The notes below the pieces were generated by a model that was not told the DNA's origin, ran no database searches, and saw only the letters and a list, made by a program, of their open reading frames with translations. Below are positions 12,431-26,445 of a DNA stretch of 64,000 nucleotides, in pieces. How positions within the stretch are numbered: position 1 is the first letter of the stretch; every line of letters starts with the position of its first letter. The DNA lies in the NCBI GenBank assembly GCA_947095535.1, contig OX352774.1, positions 224,676,965-224,740,964 on the forward strand. The letters run 5' to 3'. Made by a program: the position numbers and the translations under genes. This stretch comes from Poecilobothrus nobilitatus (lineage: Eukaryota > Arthropoda > Insecta > Diptera > Dolichopodidae).

Positions 12431-15400
12431 TGTCAATTGTCAAAATAAAAATATTGTTTAAATTAGAAATTGACAAACTTTTGCGTGATGACTGCAATCT
12501 GCGATAGCTACTTTTCATGTTGTAGTTGTTTGTTTTGATGACTTTATATGTTTAACTTTTGTAGTAGCATTTCTGCGTGATCACTACTTCGACTCTTTAA
12601 AGTGAAGTTAAAGTGATTTAAAGTGAAAAGAATGGTAATTTTATCGATTATTTAATTGTTTTTAAATATAAATAAGAATTTTTTTTTAAAATAACCATTA
12701 GAAACTTGATACATTAGAATTTAAAAGAGACAAATACCAAGATACATACAATAGACAAGTCAAAATTTGATTCAAAAATTCTTTTTTTCATTTTTCACAG
12801 CAAATTTTGAAAAAGTGAAAGGTGTAAAACAATTCTAAACAAATAAATCATAAACAAAGAAATAACAGACTAAAAAGTTTATTTGAAAATTCGAAAAAAA
12901 AAATATTTACGAAAATTCTGTATTCATTCCAATTATATTCCAATCTCCTGTCAAATTTATTTTAAACGACATTGAATAGTTAATTTTAAATATTAACTGT
13001 TTTGTTTGAAACCGCATAGGTATAGGTACCATATAGAATTAATTAGCATTGCATAAAACAGAAAAAAAAAATGTTTTCTCTTTCCTTTGTTGCAAAAAAC
13101 CGTTACATATTTAAGCAACAATGCATTAACCAGTTTATACAGTTTTTATATTTTTTTTTCTTCTAGAGTTAAAAAGTTGCAAATCAAATTTTTGAGTTTG
13201 CATTTAATATAACCTAAATTTAAAAGTCAGATACACATAATTGAAATAATACTAAATATAATATTAAAGCATTGAATAATTAAATAATTGAATCATGCAA
13301 ATTAATAAACTGTCAAAAATCATTTTGAAAATATTTAAATGTCATATCTGTCACAATTTGTAATGCAAATTAATTTTAATAGATTGATTTTTTTTTTTAA
13401 ATTAATTGTTTATACATTACATTAATTGTTATTTCATATGTTATATTTATTTTTAAAATCTGTTAATTAAAAAAAAAACCATTAGTATTTTGACCTCAAT
13501 AAAGAAAAGCGAAATTTATTAAAAAGTATACATTAATAAATTTTTGAAAAATGAATAACACAAATTATTTCAAACTTTCAAATAACATAAAACGTCAGTA
13601 TAGTAATTTTCAATTTTAAAAAAATAATTGGTCGAATATCTATTGTCGATTTTATAAATTAACAAAAATAAAAGGAAACAACTAAATAAATAAAACAATT
13701 GTGAAAAAAATTAACAATTATTTGAATGAGAATATCGTGTCCATAATAATTTCGTTTTCAAAAACTCTTTTTTTTTTTAGGAATACCAAAAAAAAATTAG
13801 ATGCAATTATCTCAAAAACATATGCACGTAATACGTATTTCTCTAATATATTGCACAATTTTGATTTTTTTCGATCATATTTAACATTTTTAATATAAAC
13901 ACATATACGTATATAAAAAATCTTCTTTGTTTTTTTATCATAGATCTAAAATACTTAATCCTTGACTGTGACCATTCAAATATGAAGTATAATTGTACAT
14001 ATATAAGAATTTCAAAAACAATAACTAAACCAAATTTAAAAAAATACAACATAAAGCACACAAAGAGACTAAAAATAGATAAAATAAATTTACATTATTC
14101 AAATGGCTGATCTTTGTCTGATTCATCAACAAGAACTAAAAATAAAAATATACAAAATACATAATATAATATTACAACTAGAGTATAGAATCTTATCTGT
14201 CATTCAGCCCACGTGCCATATTTAATGACATAACTAATAAGCTGCACTTTTTAACGTTCTTTTAAATTGTCATTTTCTCGTTCTTTTCATTTTTTTTTTT
14301 TAATTTAATTCAAAACTAATTTTTTTGCATACATAAATTATGAAAATATCTTAAATATTAGTATTGTACTTTAAATATAGATGGCAATGAATTTTTATGT
14401 TGTTTTTTTTTTTTTACGTAAAGTAGGTTATATCACAAAACGCAACAACAACAACAAAATAAAAAAAAAAGTACTAAATGACCATCAATTGTTGTGATGA
14501 TTAAGTTTGATATATAAATTACAGCGTTACGAATAAAACTGCAAAGTCTAACGTCCATATTGCAATCGCACCTACATAATTATTACCAAATGTTTACAAT
14601 TAAACTTATAAAATATCTGTATATTACAGGGTATCTGAAAAGATTTAAAGATAAAATTTAATAAACTATAAAATCGTTTGATGATAAAAGAAGAAAAAAC
14701 AAATAATAAAATATAGTTTACACCTAATTATATGCTTTTATATTAACTCGTCGGTGTCGGTTTATTTATTTATTTATTTATTTATTTATTTGTCATTCTG
14801 TCACGCTTTTATTTTAAAGAGATCTTTGATCATAACTTTCGAACAAAACTTGAACATGAATAGAAGAGTTTTGCGTTAAACCATTAATTGATTTTTCCCA
14901 ATCGATGAAATACAAAAAGCTTTAATAGTTTATTATATTATTGTTCTTCTTTATGTGGCATATCTGTTATCGAACGTAATTGGTATCTTATACAGAAGAG
15001 ATTTATAAATTCCTCATTTATTTATTTGTTAAAAATTATATCAGTAAAGGACGATTGTTTTAATTTTGGTACAAGAATTTTATCCTCCAAATTCTTAACA
15101 GTCTTTAAAAAAACAGTTTCCTTAATCTTTTACTCATACTGACAACAAAAATTCTAACAAGACATCAAAATAAATTTTTCTAAGCTCTAGAACTGAAAAT
15201 ATTGGTCAATATTTCTGACTTTTATTTAATCCTCTTTATTTTTGAAGTTTGAGATTCTATTTTTGTGTTAAATTTAGATAAGAATATCAAAGGCTTAAAG
15301 CTTTTTATTAAATATTCAACTACAATGTATTTCAATTTCTTAAGTTTAAACTTCATTTTAATCCTAACTTTGTTGACGGTTCGTTTTAATAAATTTTATT

Positions 15401-16834
15401 TTAATTATTCCTTAAGATTGAAATGTCTTTCTACTTTCTAAAACAAAAAATTTCAATATTTTGAAAATTTATCCAAAATATAACGTTTTAACTGATAAAT
15501 ATTTCTATTTTTGTATTGCACCCTGTTAGAATGGACATTCTATTATTATATTACAGTATGTACGTAAAAAAAAACACACTTTTTTATTTATTTTTAAATT
15601 GAATGCAACACAAATTTTAGTTAGATACTTTGACACAATGCAACTTCCGTTAAACACTTATCTTGATTATACTATTAAAATAACAATAATCATTCAGATG
15701 AATTTATAGATTGCTTAAATTTAAAATGCATGCAAAATTTTGTTTTTTTTTTTTTTTTTTTCTTTTTGTACGAAGCTTTATGTACATTAAATTAATTTAA
15801 AGTTCTAATGGATTTATATTTGTTCCATTATCGTAATACGTTCGTTTCTCTGAATACCCATACCCGTTAACCAATTCTGAATTTGAATATATATACTATA
15901 TATAAATATAGATATCTTTAATTGAATGAAGTGTTTTCGGATAAAAGTGAATTAATTATATAAAATTTAAAAAAAATTTAACAAACAAAAAAAAGAAAAA
16001 CATAAACATAAAAATCAAAAATCTAGGTAATGATGTCTATTCCACGTATTACAAGATTAATGAAAGCAAAAGTTTAAAAATAATCGAATAGATTAATTTG
16101 CACCTTTTTGACACATATTTTTTTTTTAATACACCTATACCTAATAAATAATAAAAAAAAAAACAAAAAACGAGGTGGAGAATTATAAATGTATTTTTAA
16201 AAACCGTTAAAAAACAATGAACAATGTCTAAACTATTTAAAACTATAAGTTAAAATTTATTGAATGGAAAATAACCCTACTGTTTATTACACGAAAGCAA
16301 TATTCTATAATATTAATTTATTAAATAAATACATTCTTAAGATATAACTAAAATAATTTTCTTCAGAAAACTGTAGAGAACTGAAAAGGAACAAAAGACA
16401 CAAAAGTGAGTTTAAGTTTGAAATAAAAAAAAATCCGTAACCAAAACATGAAATTTTTTCCGTAAAAATAAATTTATATTGAGTATTTTGAATAGTTATT
16501 TCAAATGATTTTGATGATTTTGGTTTTTATTAAGATTGAGGGAAGGAATATTTTCAAAGGGCTTTTAATATTTTTTTTCTTTTGAGAGTTTCGTTTTACA
16601 ACGGTAAGTTTAAAGTATGTAAGGCCAAAGAATAAGAAAATTGAAAATGATATTTCTGAGAAAATCTTAAAATAGCAAACGGCAATAGTATTGTGTGAAT
16701 AACAAACGAATTTTCATAAGCAAAATTTTCCGATCATTGATATTTTAAAAACGTGGAAATGGCTAACTTATTAGTATATATATGTAGAAAAATAATAACA
16801 ATATTAATAAGAATACTAATACCAATAATAACAG
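12431..16834. other. Gene-free A+T-rich sequence
   Basis: Apart from the TTTA microsatellite and a long T-run at about 15743-15761, no structure is recognised. The stretch 12420-12640 is less A/T-biased and ends AAAGTGAAAAGAATGGTAAT, which looks like a start codon next to a splice donor, but nothing supports a gene. Confidence 0.6.
14761..14791. repeat. (TTTA)n microsatellite
   Basis: About 7.5 uninterrupted TTTA units. They could be the bare tail of a family 2-type SINE, whose tails have the same repeat, but no SINE body adjoins them. Confidence 0.9.
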
Positions 16835-17175
16835 CCACTACAGTGACAGTGGGGGTTGCCTTCAATAATTACCTCATGTAGTAAGGTGTTATATACTACT
16901 ACATGTTGTAACTGTTGTAACCGCTATACTCACTGTTAGCAAATAGTAATAATAATAGGCGAAATCATTGTTTCCTTACAGTTCCACTCCCAATTCAATG
17001 TTTCCTTATTCATTTCCTATCCTTTCCTATCCTTACTCCCTAGCCAATATACTGCGTTAGCAGTTAAGGGTTTCATCCCATTATATTGGCTAAAGGGGGA
17101 GGTGGAGTTAGTCAGTAAGAATCTGACACTACCAAGGGGGAAATTCTTGGTGTCTTTGGAATATTCCCACCTTCC
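16835..17175. repeat. GC-richer repeat (family 5) with a hairpin
   Basis: This is a conspicuous island of mixed composition. TAGCCAATATA (17041-17051) pairs with TATATTGGCTA (17092-17102), with CCC and GGG extending the stem, around a loop containing GCGTTAGCAG. The right part (17091-17172), GGGGGAGGT, then GACACTACC, TTCTTGGTGTCTTTGGA and TTCCCACC, is homologous to the minus strand of 33056-33150. No protein is recognised. A LINE 3' untranslated region or structured MITE are possibilities. Confidence 0.55.
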
Positions 17176-19888
17176 TTAGGAAAAAAATAAAAATATATGG
17201 AAATTTAAAAACTTTAATATTTTAACTTTTCTTTAATAAATTATTGGATTTAGTTTCAATATCACTTGATTAATGGTTACTACATTACAATTAAACATAA
17301 CATAATTTAGTTTTATCACTTGATAATAGATACACTTGATAAATTACTGTCACTGACAAGGGAGTTGTCACCTAATAATAGTCATTTTTTTATATTCAAT
17401 CACTTGTACCATAAAACTATGTCTTAATTTACTTTCTTAGGAATTGGATAGTACGAAACATCTTTTAATATCGAAATATTTGAGATTTTTCGTTCCATAT
17501 TTGAGATTTATCTAAATTGTAATATTTAAACGAATTTAATTCATTATAGTTTAATTTAATATGTAAGATACTAATTTAGCATTTTTTTGCACAAAATATC
17601 AATTTAGCATTTTTTTTTGTGCAATTAATTTAACATATTTTTTTTTGACAATAAAATTGATATAACAATTATCAAATTCAAAAGTTACTATTATATAAGT
17701 AACGATCATCTTTAATTTCAATATTAAACATTATGCAGAGAATTTTAATAAAATAACATTAAAATTATTTATTTATAAATCAATATTTTCCATTTAATTC
17801 AATATTTAAGTATTATTTTAAATTTTATATTAATTTTCCATTATTTCAATTTAAATTTTCTGCCAAAAAAAAATATATATATGTATATATATCGTATATA
17901 TTATTCAATTAAATTAATTTCTCCTTTTTTGTTTTATTTTTTGTACAAATGAAAGTGAAAATTTCACTTTCTGAATCGTTTTTAAAATTTCATTCAATTT
18001 AATTCCTTTCCCTTTTAAAGATTTTTATATTCCTTTTATGGTTTTTGGACTTGTTTTGTTCGTGCTTCCTTTACAAAATGTTAACTTAATTTTTTCGCTT
18101 CATTATTTCAAAGTAAATGACCCACTCAAGTACTGGTTTTAACATTTAAAATAATTTCAAAAAAAAAAACAAAAAACCTTTCTTCTTGAAGATTCTTTCA
18201 TTTCTCAACTCATTTTAAATTTTATCCTAAAAATACATTTTCACTGCAATAAAAAGCCAAAGAAAAAAAAAAACAATCCCCAAATATTAAAAGAGCTAAA
18301 AGGAATGATCAAACTTTCAGATTACCTTAAAATCTTTAAAGTTAAATTTCAAGTCATGTTAAGGAATGTTCAAAGGATTACTATAAAAAAAAAAAAAAAA
18401 AAAAAACATAAAAGATAAAATTGAATTGGTAAATCAAATTGCAAGTAATAAAACTAAAATGAAGAAAATACAAAACAAATCATATAATACATGTTTGAGA
18501 AAGGAAACATATTTAATGGTGTATAATTGTAGGTCATATCTATATACATCTAAATATGTAATGCACAACATCACTATTTACCGTTTTATTTAAATATACA
18601 ACAAAATTTTAGTTCTGAGTACTTAACTTAAAAATAACGATTTTTAACGTTGATATTTGAAGATCTTAAAGCAATAGCAATACCGGAAAAACCGAACCCC
18701 ATAACTTAGTAAAATATACATAGAATTACATTTTGTAAAGTTTGAGAAATTGATTTTAATTTTACATTATAACTTTACTGTAATGATAACATTATAAGTG
18801 ATAAACATATAGACCGACAAAATAATGTTGCAAATTTTAATCATAATTTGCTAAAATATAAACGCAAAGAAAACTGAAATGATGTAATTGTTGTGCACAA
18901 GTTCAGTTTAAATTTATTGATGAACGTATTGGAGAAAATAAAAAAAAAAACAGGAATTGACGAATAAAATAAGAACCAAAAAAAAGTTATAGGTACATAA
19001 ATACTTAAAAAAAAAAGTGAATCAAGGTAGGATTGCATCATCGATAAAAATAAAACTTTTTATAAGAACCAGAATTTAAATTGCGTATTCTTTTGTGGTT
19101 AAAAAATTTGTAGTAGATATGATTTTCTTTTTTTCTTTTATAAATTTAAAATATTATAGTTTTAGAACGCTTAAAGTATGTATCGTCTTCGATTGATTTT
19201 TTCTAGAAATTTAGAAAAGAAATAGAATATGATTTCGAATTATTTCAGATATTGATATGATGATGTGTCCTGTTAAAAAAGAAGGTTTAAAAGTTCATTT
19301 CTCTATATAAACAGTAATTATGCTCAGCATTAACAATATTAATCATAAACTATAATTTGTTTATTGATTTCGTGGTATTTCTATTTACTATTTTTTAATA
19401 CTGGTCCTTTATTAATTATCATCATATATTTCTTTTTCTTGTCAATCACATCCGACTTCTCTGACCCATAAATTAAAAATTATATAATAAATATATATAT
19501 ACATATACATTTATTATACTTTTAATTAAGTTTGACAGGCATATTATTCTATTACAAATCCCTCTAAAACGAAGCTCTCTTTGACAACTCTAAAAAACTT
19601 GTTCTAAGTTTTATAGAAAACAAAAAATGGAAAAATTTTTGAATGATCATATGATGTCATCCGATGTAATCATAAAATATGTATTTAATTTTGTGATTGA
19701 ATTTTGGTTGTTCAATTATTCACCAAATCTATTTATAACAGAACATGGCAAGGATCCCTTTAAGGACCCCAAAGATAACTATATTAAATATTATTATTCA
19801 AACTGCAATAATCTTTATTTTAAAAAAAAAATAAATATTTAATTTAAAATACACCTTTTGTTGTGTATTTGTTTTTTTTTTTTTGTTA
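17176..19888. other. Gene-free A+T-rich sequence
   Basis: It holds a 22-A run at 18385-18406 and a 10-bp-arm palindrome GAAAGTGAAAATTTCACTTT near 17951. Short open frames here are A/T-rich and unconvincing. Confidence 0.65.
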
Positions 19889-20050
19889 ATGCAGGTAGAG
19901 AAACCCACATAAATGTGGACAGGAAATTGCACAGCTTTTCCTGTTCAGACGTGGCTGTAAATGTCGTAAGGAGGGATAACTCGAACCCACTCTCTCTCGG
20001 TGTTTACAGCGTATTTTTAAACGCTCTTACCCACTAGGCCACCAAGGCCC
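19889..20050 (-). mobile_element. tRNA-derived SINE family 1, copy c, B box partly deleted
   Basis: The head GGGCCTTGGTGGCCTAGTGG has the A box. Compared with other copies, about 22 bp that include half of the B box are missing, so CGAACCC joins directly to GGATAACT. The body and T-run (A-tail on the minus strand) are intact. Flanking TTGTGTATTTG (19860 on) and TTGTATTTT (20051 on) may be the target duplication. Confidence 0.87.
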
Positions 20051-23000
20051 TTGTATTTTAAACATTAATATCCTTAGAATATTCCATAATTTTTAAAATT
20101 TTGAGCTTTTGGAAATTAAAAAAAAAAACATATCATATCAACATATGTATGTATAGTATAAAGCGTTCTCACGATCGCTATGATCGGTCGGACATCTTTC
20201 CTCAAATGCGTGGATATATCTAAATTTCCGCTTCTTCTAGAAATTTTACAAAAACTTATTTTAAATTTTATAATTTAAATTTGATAATATAAAATTCAGA
20301 ATTTTGTAACACAAAGTCTTAAAATTCCCTACCCAACCCGTATAGGGTCCTTTCTACTACAGATATACATACTTGCTATACTTCATTAAAAAAATATTAT
20401 AAATTTTTTTTATAAAATTTTATTGTTAGTCGTTATTGTTAGTCGTTATCCAGAAGAACATTTTTATTAAATTTAAAATCTTTATAAAAATTTCCAAATA
20501 TTAACGAAATTCTGTAAAAACAAACTGTACCTAAAAAACTAAACAATTCCTTTTTATTCCTGTGCTGTCTAAAGAATTAGAGACAATTTATTTCTTTGCA
20601 CATTCCCAAAATTCATATATAAAACACTTTAGCCTAAAAAACCTAATTTAAAAAAAAAATCTTTATAACATTAAAACTCATACATATAAACATACCCAAA
20701 AAAAAAAAAAAAACTAACTAAAAAAAAACCAGTCAGTCCTAATTTTTTAAAGAACCAGTTTAGTTGTTTTTTTTTTGTTTTTTCTTTTGTTTTTCTTAAA
20801 TATTGAACTGAGTTCTTTCTCTATCTAATCTGTTAAATGTTAATACAAACACAGCAAGTTAAAATATGTGCATAATATTATATTCTACTTTAAACTAATG
20901 TTCTTTTTTTTTTTTTTTGTCATTTTTTTTTGCCCTTTTAGGGTTGAGAATATTCTTTTTTTCATTTTTGTTTTCTTCTCTTTCTATCATTTATGCAACC
21001 AGACCGTACAATAACAAGTTTTGTTTACATAATATTTTACTCTAAGATTTTTAATTTTATTTTATTAATAATTTTTTTTCTAAGTATATAAATATCTAAA
21101 TGTTAGTAAATCAAAAAATTATATTATTAAATATATAATAGATGAAGACATGCTTTGTTACATGCTACAGGACTGATACAAAAAAAAAAAATACGATAAA
21201 TTACAATATAGATTATGTACTTAGATATTCTTTTAATAGTTAAATCGATCAAAATTACGACAGGGAGAGAAAATAGCAGGCGAAAAAAAAAAATATATTT
21301 CAATTTAAAGTAAAAAAAAAAAAAGAAAATCAAAAGATAAAATCAAATTAAATGTCAAAAATGACACTAAAATTATTTACAATTAATCGGAGAAACACGA
21401 TACATAAAATTTTATTTTATTAGTAAAAAACAAAATGTATTTTTTTTCTTTTGAATTCTTTGATCTTTGATCTATTATATACAGTTGTGTAAATGTCATT
21501 TTAATAATGAACATCCTGTTAAATTTATACTTTTTACTTTCTCGTAAACGCATATATGTACTTAAAAATAGGTATTGTAATCGAAAAGGATTTAATTTGA
21601 TATGGTATTCGTTATTTTTAAAAATACCTTCAGTTTGAATATAGCATATTTTAGAATATGTGTTAATTTTGCATAAAAAGATAAAAATTTATATCTGGAT
21701 AAAAACTTTGAATCTGAATAAAAAAAATGTTGAGTGTTAATTTATTTCTATATATGCATGTATTTTAACAAGTATTATTATGATATCGATTAAGCCTTTT
21801 TATGAATTTCTTATACAAGTTGAAAGATGTCGCTCTAATTAATATCTTTCGAAAACTTATTCAATAGCTATGATATCGACTAATCAACAATTTAGTTAAA
21901 CTTGTGATTATTGTTATAATATTAAAATTGAAGTTCAGTTTAATTTAAACAAAAAGAGGTGCCTTTGGAATGCCTTATGATGCGTCTTAAAGAAATATTA
22001 GAAAAAATATAAGAAATTAAAAAAACAAAATAAAAAATTATGTCAACATTAAACGTAATTTTTAGAAATGAAAATGCTAATGACGAAAACGTATACACAT
22101 GTTTAAGCTAGGATTGAGATAATTATTTTATTACTAAACAATATTGCCATACCTTTAAGCTTAACTTCTGTTGTTTGGAAAAATTAATCCATACATATTT
22201 TATAAAATCGTTTTATTCCACAAAACTGAGTATACGAGAAAGTGAAGAACATGCATTCCTAGTTTATTTTATTATTATTAATTTTTTTATTAAAAGTTTG
22301 TATCTTTGTTTTTTTTGTTTTTTGGTTATTTTTTTTTTATACTGCAAGTAGGATATTTGAAATTATATTATCTTTTTTTTTTAAGATTATAATTTTCAGA
22401 TGATTAATTTAAACTAATTTGAATGTTACGTGTTTAACATCAAAGTATTAAATATATACCTTATAATAACAATAATAAAAAGATGAATAACAAAAAAAAA
22501 AAAAATATGTATCTGATATGTAATTGACTCGGTTGCAGATAAATGAATTATATTAAACTGCACGTTACATCGAAAAACAAGTTATAATAATCATATTATA
22601 GTTATAAAACAACAAATAAAATAAATAATAAAACAAATGTTAGGAAAAAAGTTATTTTTTATTAAATTAAAATAATAAATATTTATAAGCACATAAATAA
22701 AATATGTATTATAAGAAAATCATTGCACACTGAAAAAATTTATAAAAATTGTTTAAACTTTTTTTTTTTTTTAATAGATATTTTAATCATTTCAAGTTGT
22801 AGTTTTATATTTATCATTAATAAAGAATCTCCAGGGTTTATGATGCTTTGAACATCAAGTTCTAATAAGCCTCAAGATATCTTAGAAACGGGGTGCCTTA
22901 AGAAGCATTGTTCAGTACCAAATGGGGTTTTGTACTTCATCTTTGCGACATCTCTCATAAGTCGCTTCTAGCGCCAATTTTTTCTTTATTTATGAAAGCA

Positions 23001-23145
23001 TAAATGACTGTGAAAGATGTCACAATTGAAGAATTAAGGCTTAAGTTTTGTAATTAAATAAACTAATTATACGTATAAATTATTGGCAACCTAGATTTTT
23101 GCTAAATTATGGGCAACCTGGAAATCGCCACACATAGCCTGCGGC
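20051..23145. other. Gene-free sequence upstream of the LINE fragment
   Basis: Mostly homopolymer-rich. The stretch 22838-23130 is less biased and contains GGCAACCT twice (near 23085 and 23112). It may be unrecognised older repeat DNA. The direct repeat ATTGTTAGTCGTT lies near 20423-20450. Confidence 0.6.
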
Positions 23146-23590
23146 ACTAAAATAATAATATTCAACGCATGCGTCAAATCTGTCCTATTATGTGATAACT
23201 GTGTTAACACGAAACAATATACAAAAGATACAGGTTTTCACCAACAAATGCCTAAGAATAATATGCCGAATATTCTGGCCAAGAAGAATTCTGAATCAGG
23301 AATTATGGGTACTATCCATGCAAGAGCCGATTGAAACGCAAATATGTAGAAGAAAATGGAAATGGATCGACCATATCCTCAAACGCCCAACAACATCAGT
23401 GGTGCGTCAGGCATTGGACTAGAACCCTCAAGGCAGAAGAAACGTGGGAAGATCTAAAGTTTCTTGTAGAAGAAGCGTTGAGGTTGAAGTAATAAATAGT
23501 AGGAAATCTTGGGCAGAAATTAAAAGACTAGCCCAAGATAGGGAAAATTGGAGAGAATTTGTCGAAGCCCTATGTTCCCAAAGGGAATAA
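23146..23590 (+). pseudogene. Broken 3' end of a non-LTR retrotransposon ORF2
   Basis: Frame 1 (23146-23202) reads like the end of the reverse-transcriptase fingers/thumb (IFNACVKSVLLC, cf. the common SVLLYG motif). The frame then shifts by one near 23195-23205 and continues as KIQVFTNKCLR, ELW, QEPIETQICRRKWKWIDHIL and RQALD, a string typical of LINE ORF2 C termini. An in-frame TAG at 23420-23422 stands where relatives have Trp. Beyond it the frame stays recognisable (NPQGRR, SWAEIKRLAQDRENWREF, VEALCSQRE) to a TAA at 23588-23590, followed by an A-rich tail. The fragment is therefore a 5'-truncated, inactive copy with at least one frameshift and one nonsense change. The clade is not certain. 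Confidence 0.88.
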
Positions 23591-24399
23591 AATAAAGAGA
23601 AAAAAAAAATTACACGGCTAAAAAACTTATTTATAAAGATTTATACCAAAGTGTTTAAAATGTTTCCAACATTGTTTTCAGTGTTGAATTGTAAAAATAT
23701 TAATCAAATGGAAAGAAAACTTTTGTAATTACAAATTTTATAACATGTTTAATATAATATTATTCTTAACAAATAAGAAAAAAAAATAAATTTTATTTTT
23801 TTTGTCACCTAATAATAAAATTTATTTATGAAAAAAAACCTATTAATAATTTATTTATTTTTTTCCTATTCTATTTCTATACTTATGATGATTAAGCCCT
23901 GTATAAATATTTTACTTTAAAGTATTCGAAATATTGCATAAATATTTAAAAATTTTAATAATAAAAATTTGTATAAAATGTATGTATATGTATATTATTT
24001 ATAAAAATTAATCGGATAAATTATTATCCTTACTGACTTTTAATAATAAAATTAATTTATCAAAACCTTTGTTATTATGTTAAATAATTATTATATGTTA
24101 ATTATAGAAAAATTATTTTGATTCAGTGAAACTTTTTATACAGCCAATAATAACAATTAAATAATAATAAAAAAATTGAATAATAAATAGTATGAAATAC
24201 AAAAAAAAATATATCCAAGAAATTATTAAAAAACACAATAAAATATTTTCAAAAACCAAAAAAAAAATTTTGAGAAAATTTCATTATTTACTATATTGTT
24301 TACAAAACTCCTAATATACCTTTTAAAATGGCACAATAGAATTTTAACCATGAATATAGGTTCGACAAAACAATCAAATTTGCGGGAAAACTTCTTGAA

Positions 24400-24645
24400 G
24401 TAGTCCCACTCCCACTTAGCTGCTTAAAGTTCGAAAAAGACAATTTTCAAAATATGTTTACATCTTAAGTTCTGTTAAATATTTTCCAAATCTGAAAACT
24501 TATCCTTATATTAAATCAAAATTTTGATTTATATCGAGTCTCCATAATTCATACCTGTGAACCACTTATACTAAAAACCAGAACGTTAAAAATTTGACAA
24601 GAGGAAAATCTTTTAGAATAAAAATAAGTTACTTGAAAATTTTTG
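24400..24645 (-). mobile_element. Family 3 copy, decayed
   Basis: GTAGTCCCACTCCCACTTAG, AAAGTTCGAAAAAGACAATT, CCAAATCTGAAAAC and GAGGAAAATCTTTTAGAAT follow the order seen at 6220-6520 (minus-oriented copy), with many substitutions. Confidence 0.5.
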
Positions 24646-26277
24646 TAATTGACCAAGTTTAAGAGCATTTTATAATAATATAATATATCCTTAAAATTGA
24701 AGAAAGTGCCTCTTGATATTTCACAAATTTTCTTACAACATTAGATCGACAGCGCTTCTTCGATTTCTTCCAAACTATGCTATAGTACTTCTTTCTTATA
24801 ACCCAAAATCAAAAATAACCTCTTTCGAAATACCTGGTGCACAATGTACGGCCAAATTTATTTACCATCAATGTTAAACAATCTATGCACAGTAAAATTT
24901 ACGTATAGCAAAACTACGACATATAGAAAGTACATAAATTTTGATATTTCATAGAATTATTTTAAACGTAAGCTGTTAAAAAATGATAAATTATAGTTTT
25001 TGAAAAATATTTAAAGAATTTATAGAGAAAGAATGAAAATTTTAAAATTAATAATTGCTATGAATTTATAATCTCTTTTGTAATCAGTTCAAAAATTCCT
25101 ATAGGTATACATACATATATATATGTATATACAAAAATTTAATTGCAAAAAAAGAAAAAATTCTTTTATACTACTTTATAAACTAAAAATTGGCATGTTT
25201 AAAACTAGAACCATAACAAAAAAAAAAAAAAAAAAAATATTTTGTACCCACTACAAATTAATGTCTAGAATTTTGTTTTGCTCTCTTCTTCATTTCTTGT
25301 TAACCAATTAACATAGCAAAATTACTAAAAAAAAATATATTTATTTTTTAAGAGCTCCTTTATGATGATGCTACGAAAGAATCCATTAAGTTCTGAAGTG
25401 GTTTTAAAAAAAAAAAAAAATGTCTTAAATCTTAACAACAATATCAAGAATAAAATAAAGAAAATAAAAAAAAATTTACCAACTTAAATTTTATAAAAGC
25501 GAAGAAAATTGAAATTGCAAAAACTTTGACAGTTCTCTGACAGTTATTAATGTTAAAAATGGCCTTGAATTATATACTCTTAAACGATTTAAAGGGAATC
25601 TGTGTACACTTTTTTTTTATTAACACTTACGGTTATACATTTAATGTTCTAAATATACTCATAAAAAATATTACACAACAAAAAAAAAAAAGTCATAATT
25701 AGAAGAAAAACGATTTTTCTTTTATATTTTTCTTTTTCTCTTTTCATTCATTTTATTACAAAAGAAATAAAAGAGCGTTGCAAATTAGTCGGATAAACTG
25801 AGGCTTTTGATTATTATTGAATTTTAAATTGACAGGTGAATAATTGACTGAAAATTAATAATAAAAATATGTATTATCAAAAAAAAACATTTTTCTTCAA
25901 TTTGTAAAACATATTATTTTTGATTAATCAATGCAACACACTTGTGACTTCAGTCAAAACAAAATTTGTGGCAAGTAAGTATGTATAACAACATTTAAAT
26001 TGTATTCTATATCCACTCATTTCACTCTTAATTTACATGGTTTGAAGTAGAATTAAAAAACAAAATTATAATAACATTTTTTTATCATTTGCTAAGCAGG
26101 TTTTGAAGATATTTATTTTTTTATTGCGTATTATGCCAAAATCCATATAAGATATTTAAAAAATTTTGAATATACATATTAATTCTTATTTCGAATAGTA
26201 ATCGCGAGCCAATTTTTCCTATTTCGTACTTTTTCTTTGTAACTACTTAAATGCATTTTAGTCTTCTTTCCAAACTT

Positions 26278-26445
26278 CTTGTATGTGATAATAGATGGCG
26301 CACAAAAAAAAAACCAAATATATTTCTGTTTTATAGAATACACTACAGCTACAGTCTAGTAATTAACGGTTTAGTTAAACTAATACTTTCAGAAACTTAA
26401 GCCTAGTCAAATATAAAAATACCTTAGTGGATGCTCTACTCTCCT
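26278..26445 (+). repeat. Family 4 dispersed repeat, copy a
   Basis: It contains CTTGTATGTGATAATAGATG, GCGCACAAA, CTACAGCTACAGTCTAGTAA, AACGGTTTAGTTAAACTAAT and TTAGTGGATGCTCTACT. The same blocks occur in the same order in three other places. It has no coding capacity, no clear polymerase III boxes and no inverted ends. Confidence 0.65.

Noticed and set aside
12480..12640. Possible 5' UTR and first exon ending AAAGAATGGTAAT
   Set aside because: The composition is suggestive, but there is no downstream exon, promoter or conserved peptide to support it.
17951..17971. Palindrome GAAAGTGAAAATTTCACTTT
   Set aside because: 10-bp arms are within chance for 64 kb of A+T-rich DNA and nothing nearby gives it a role.
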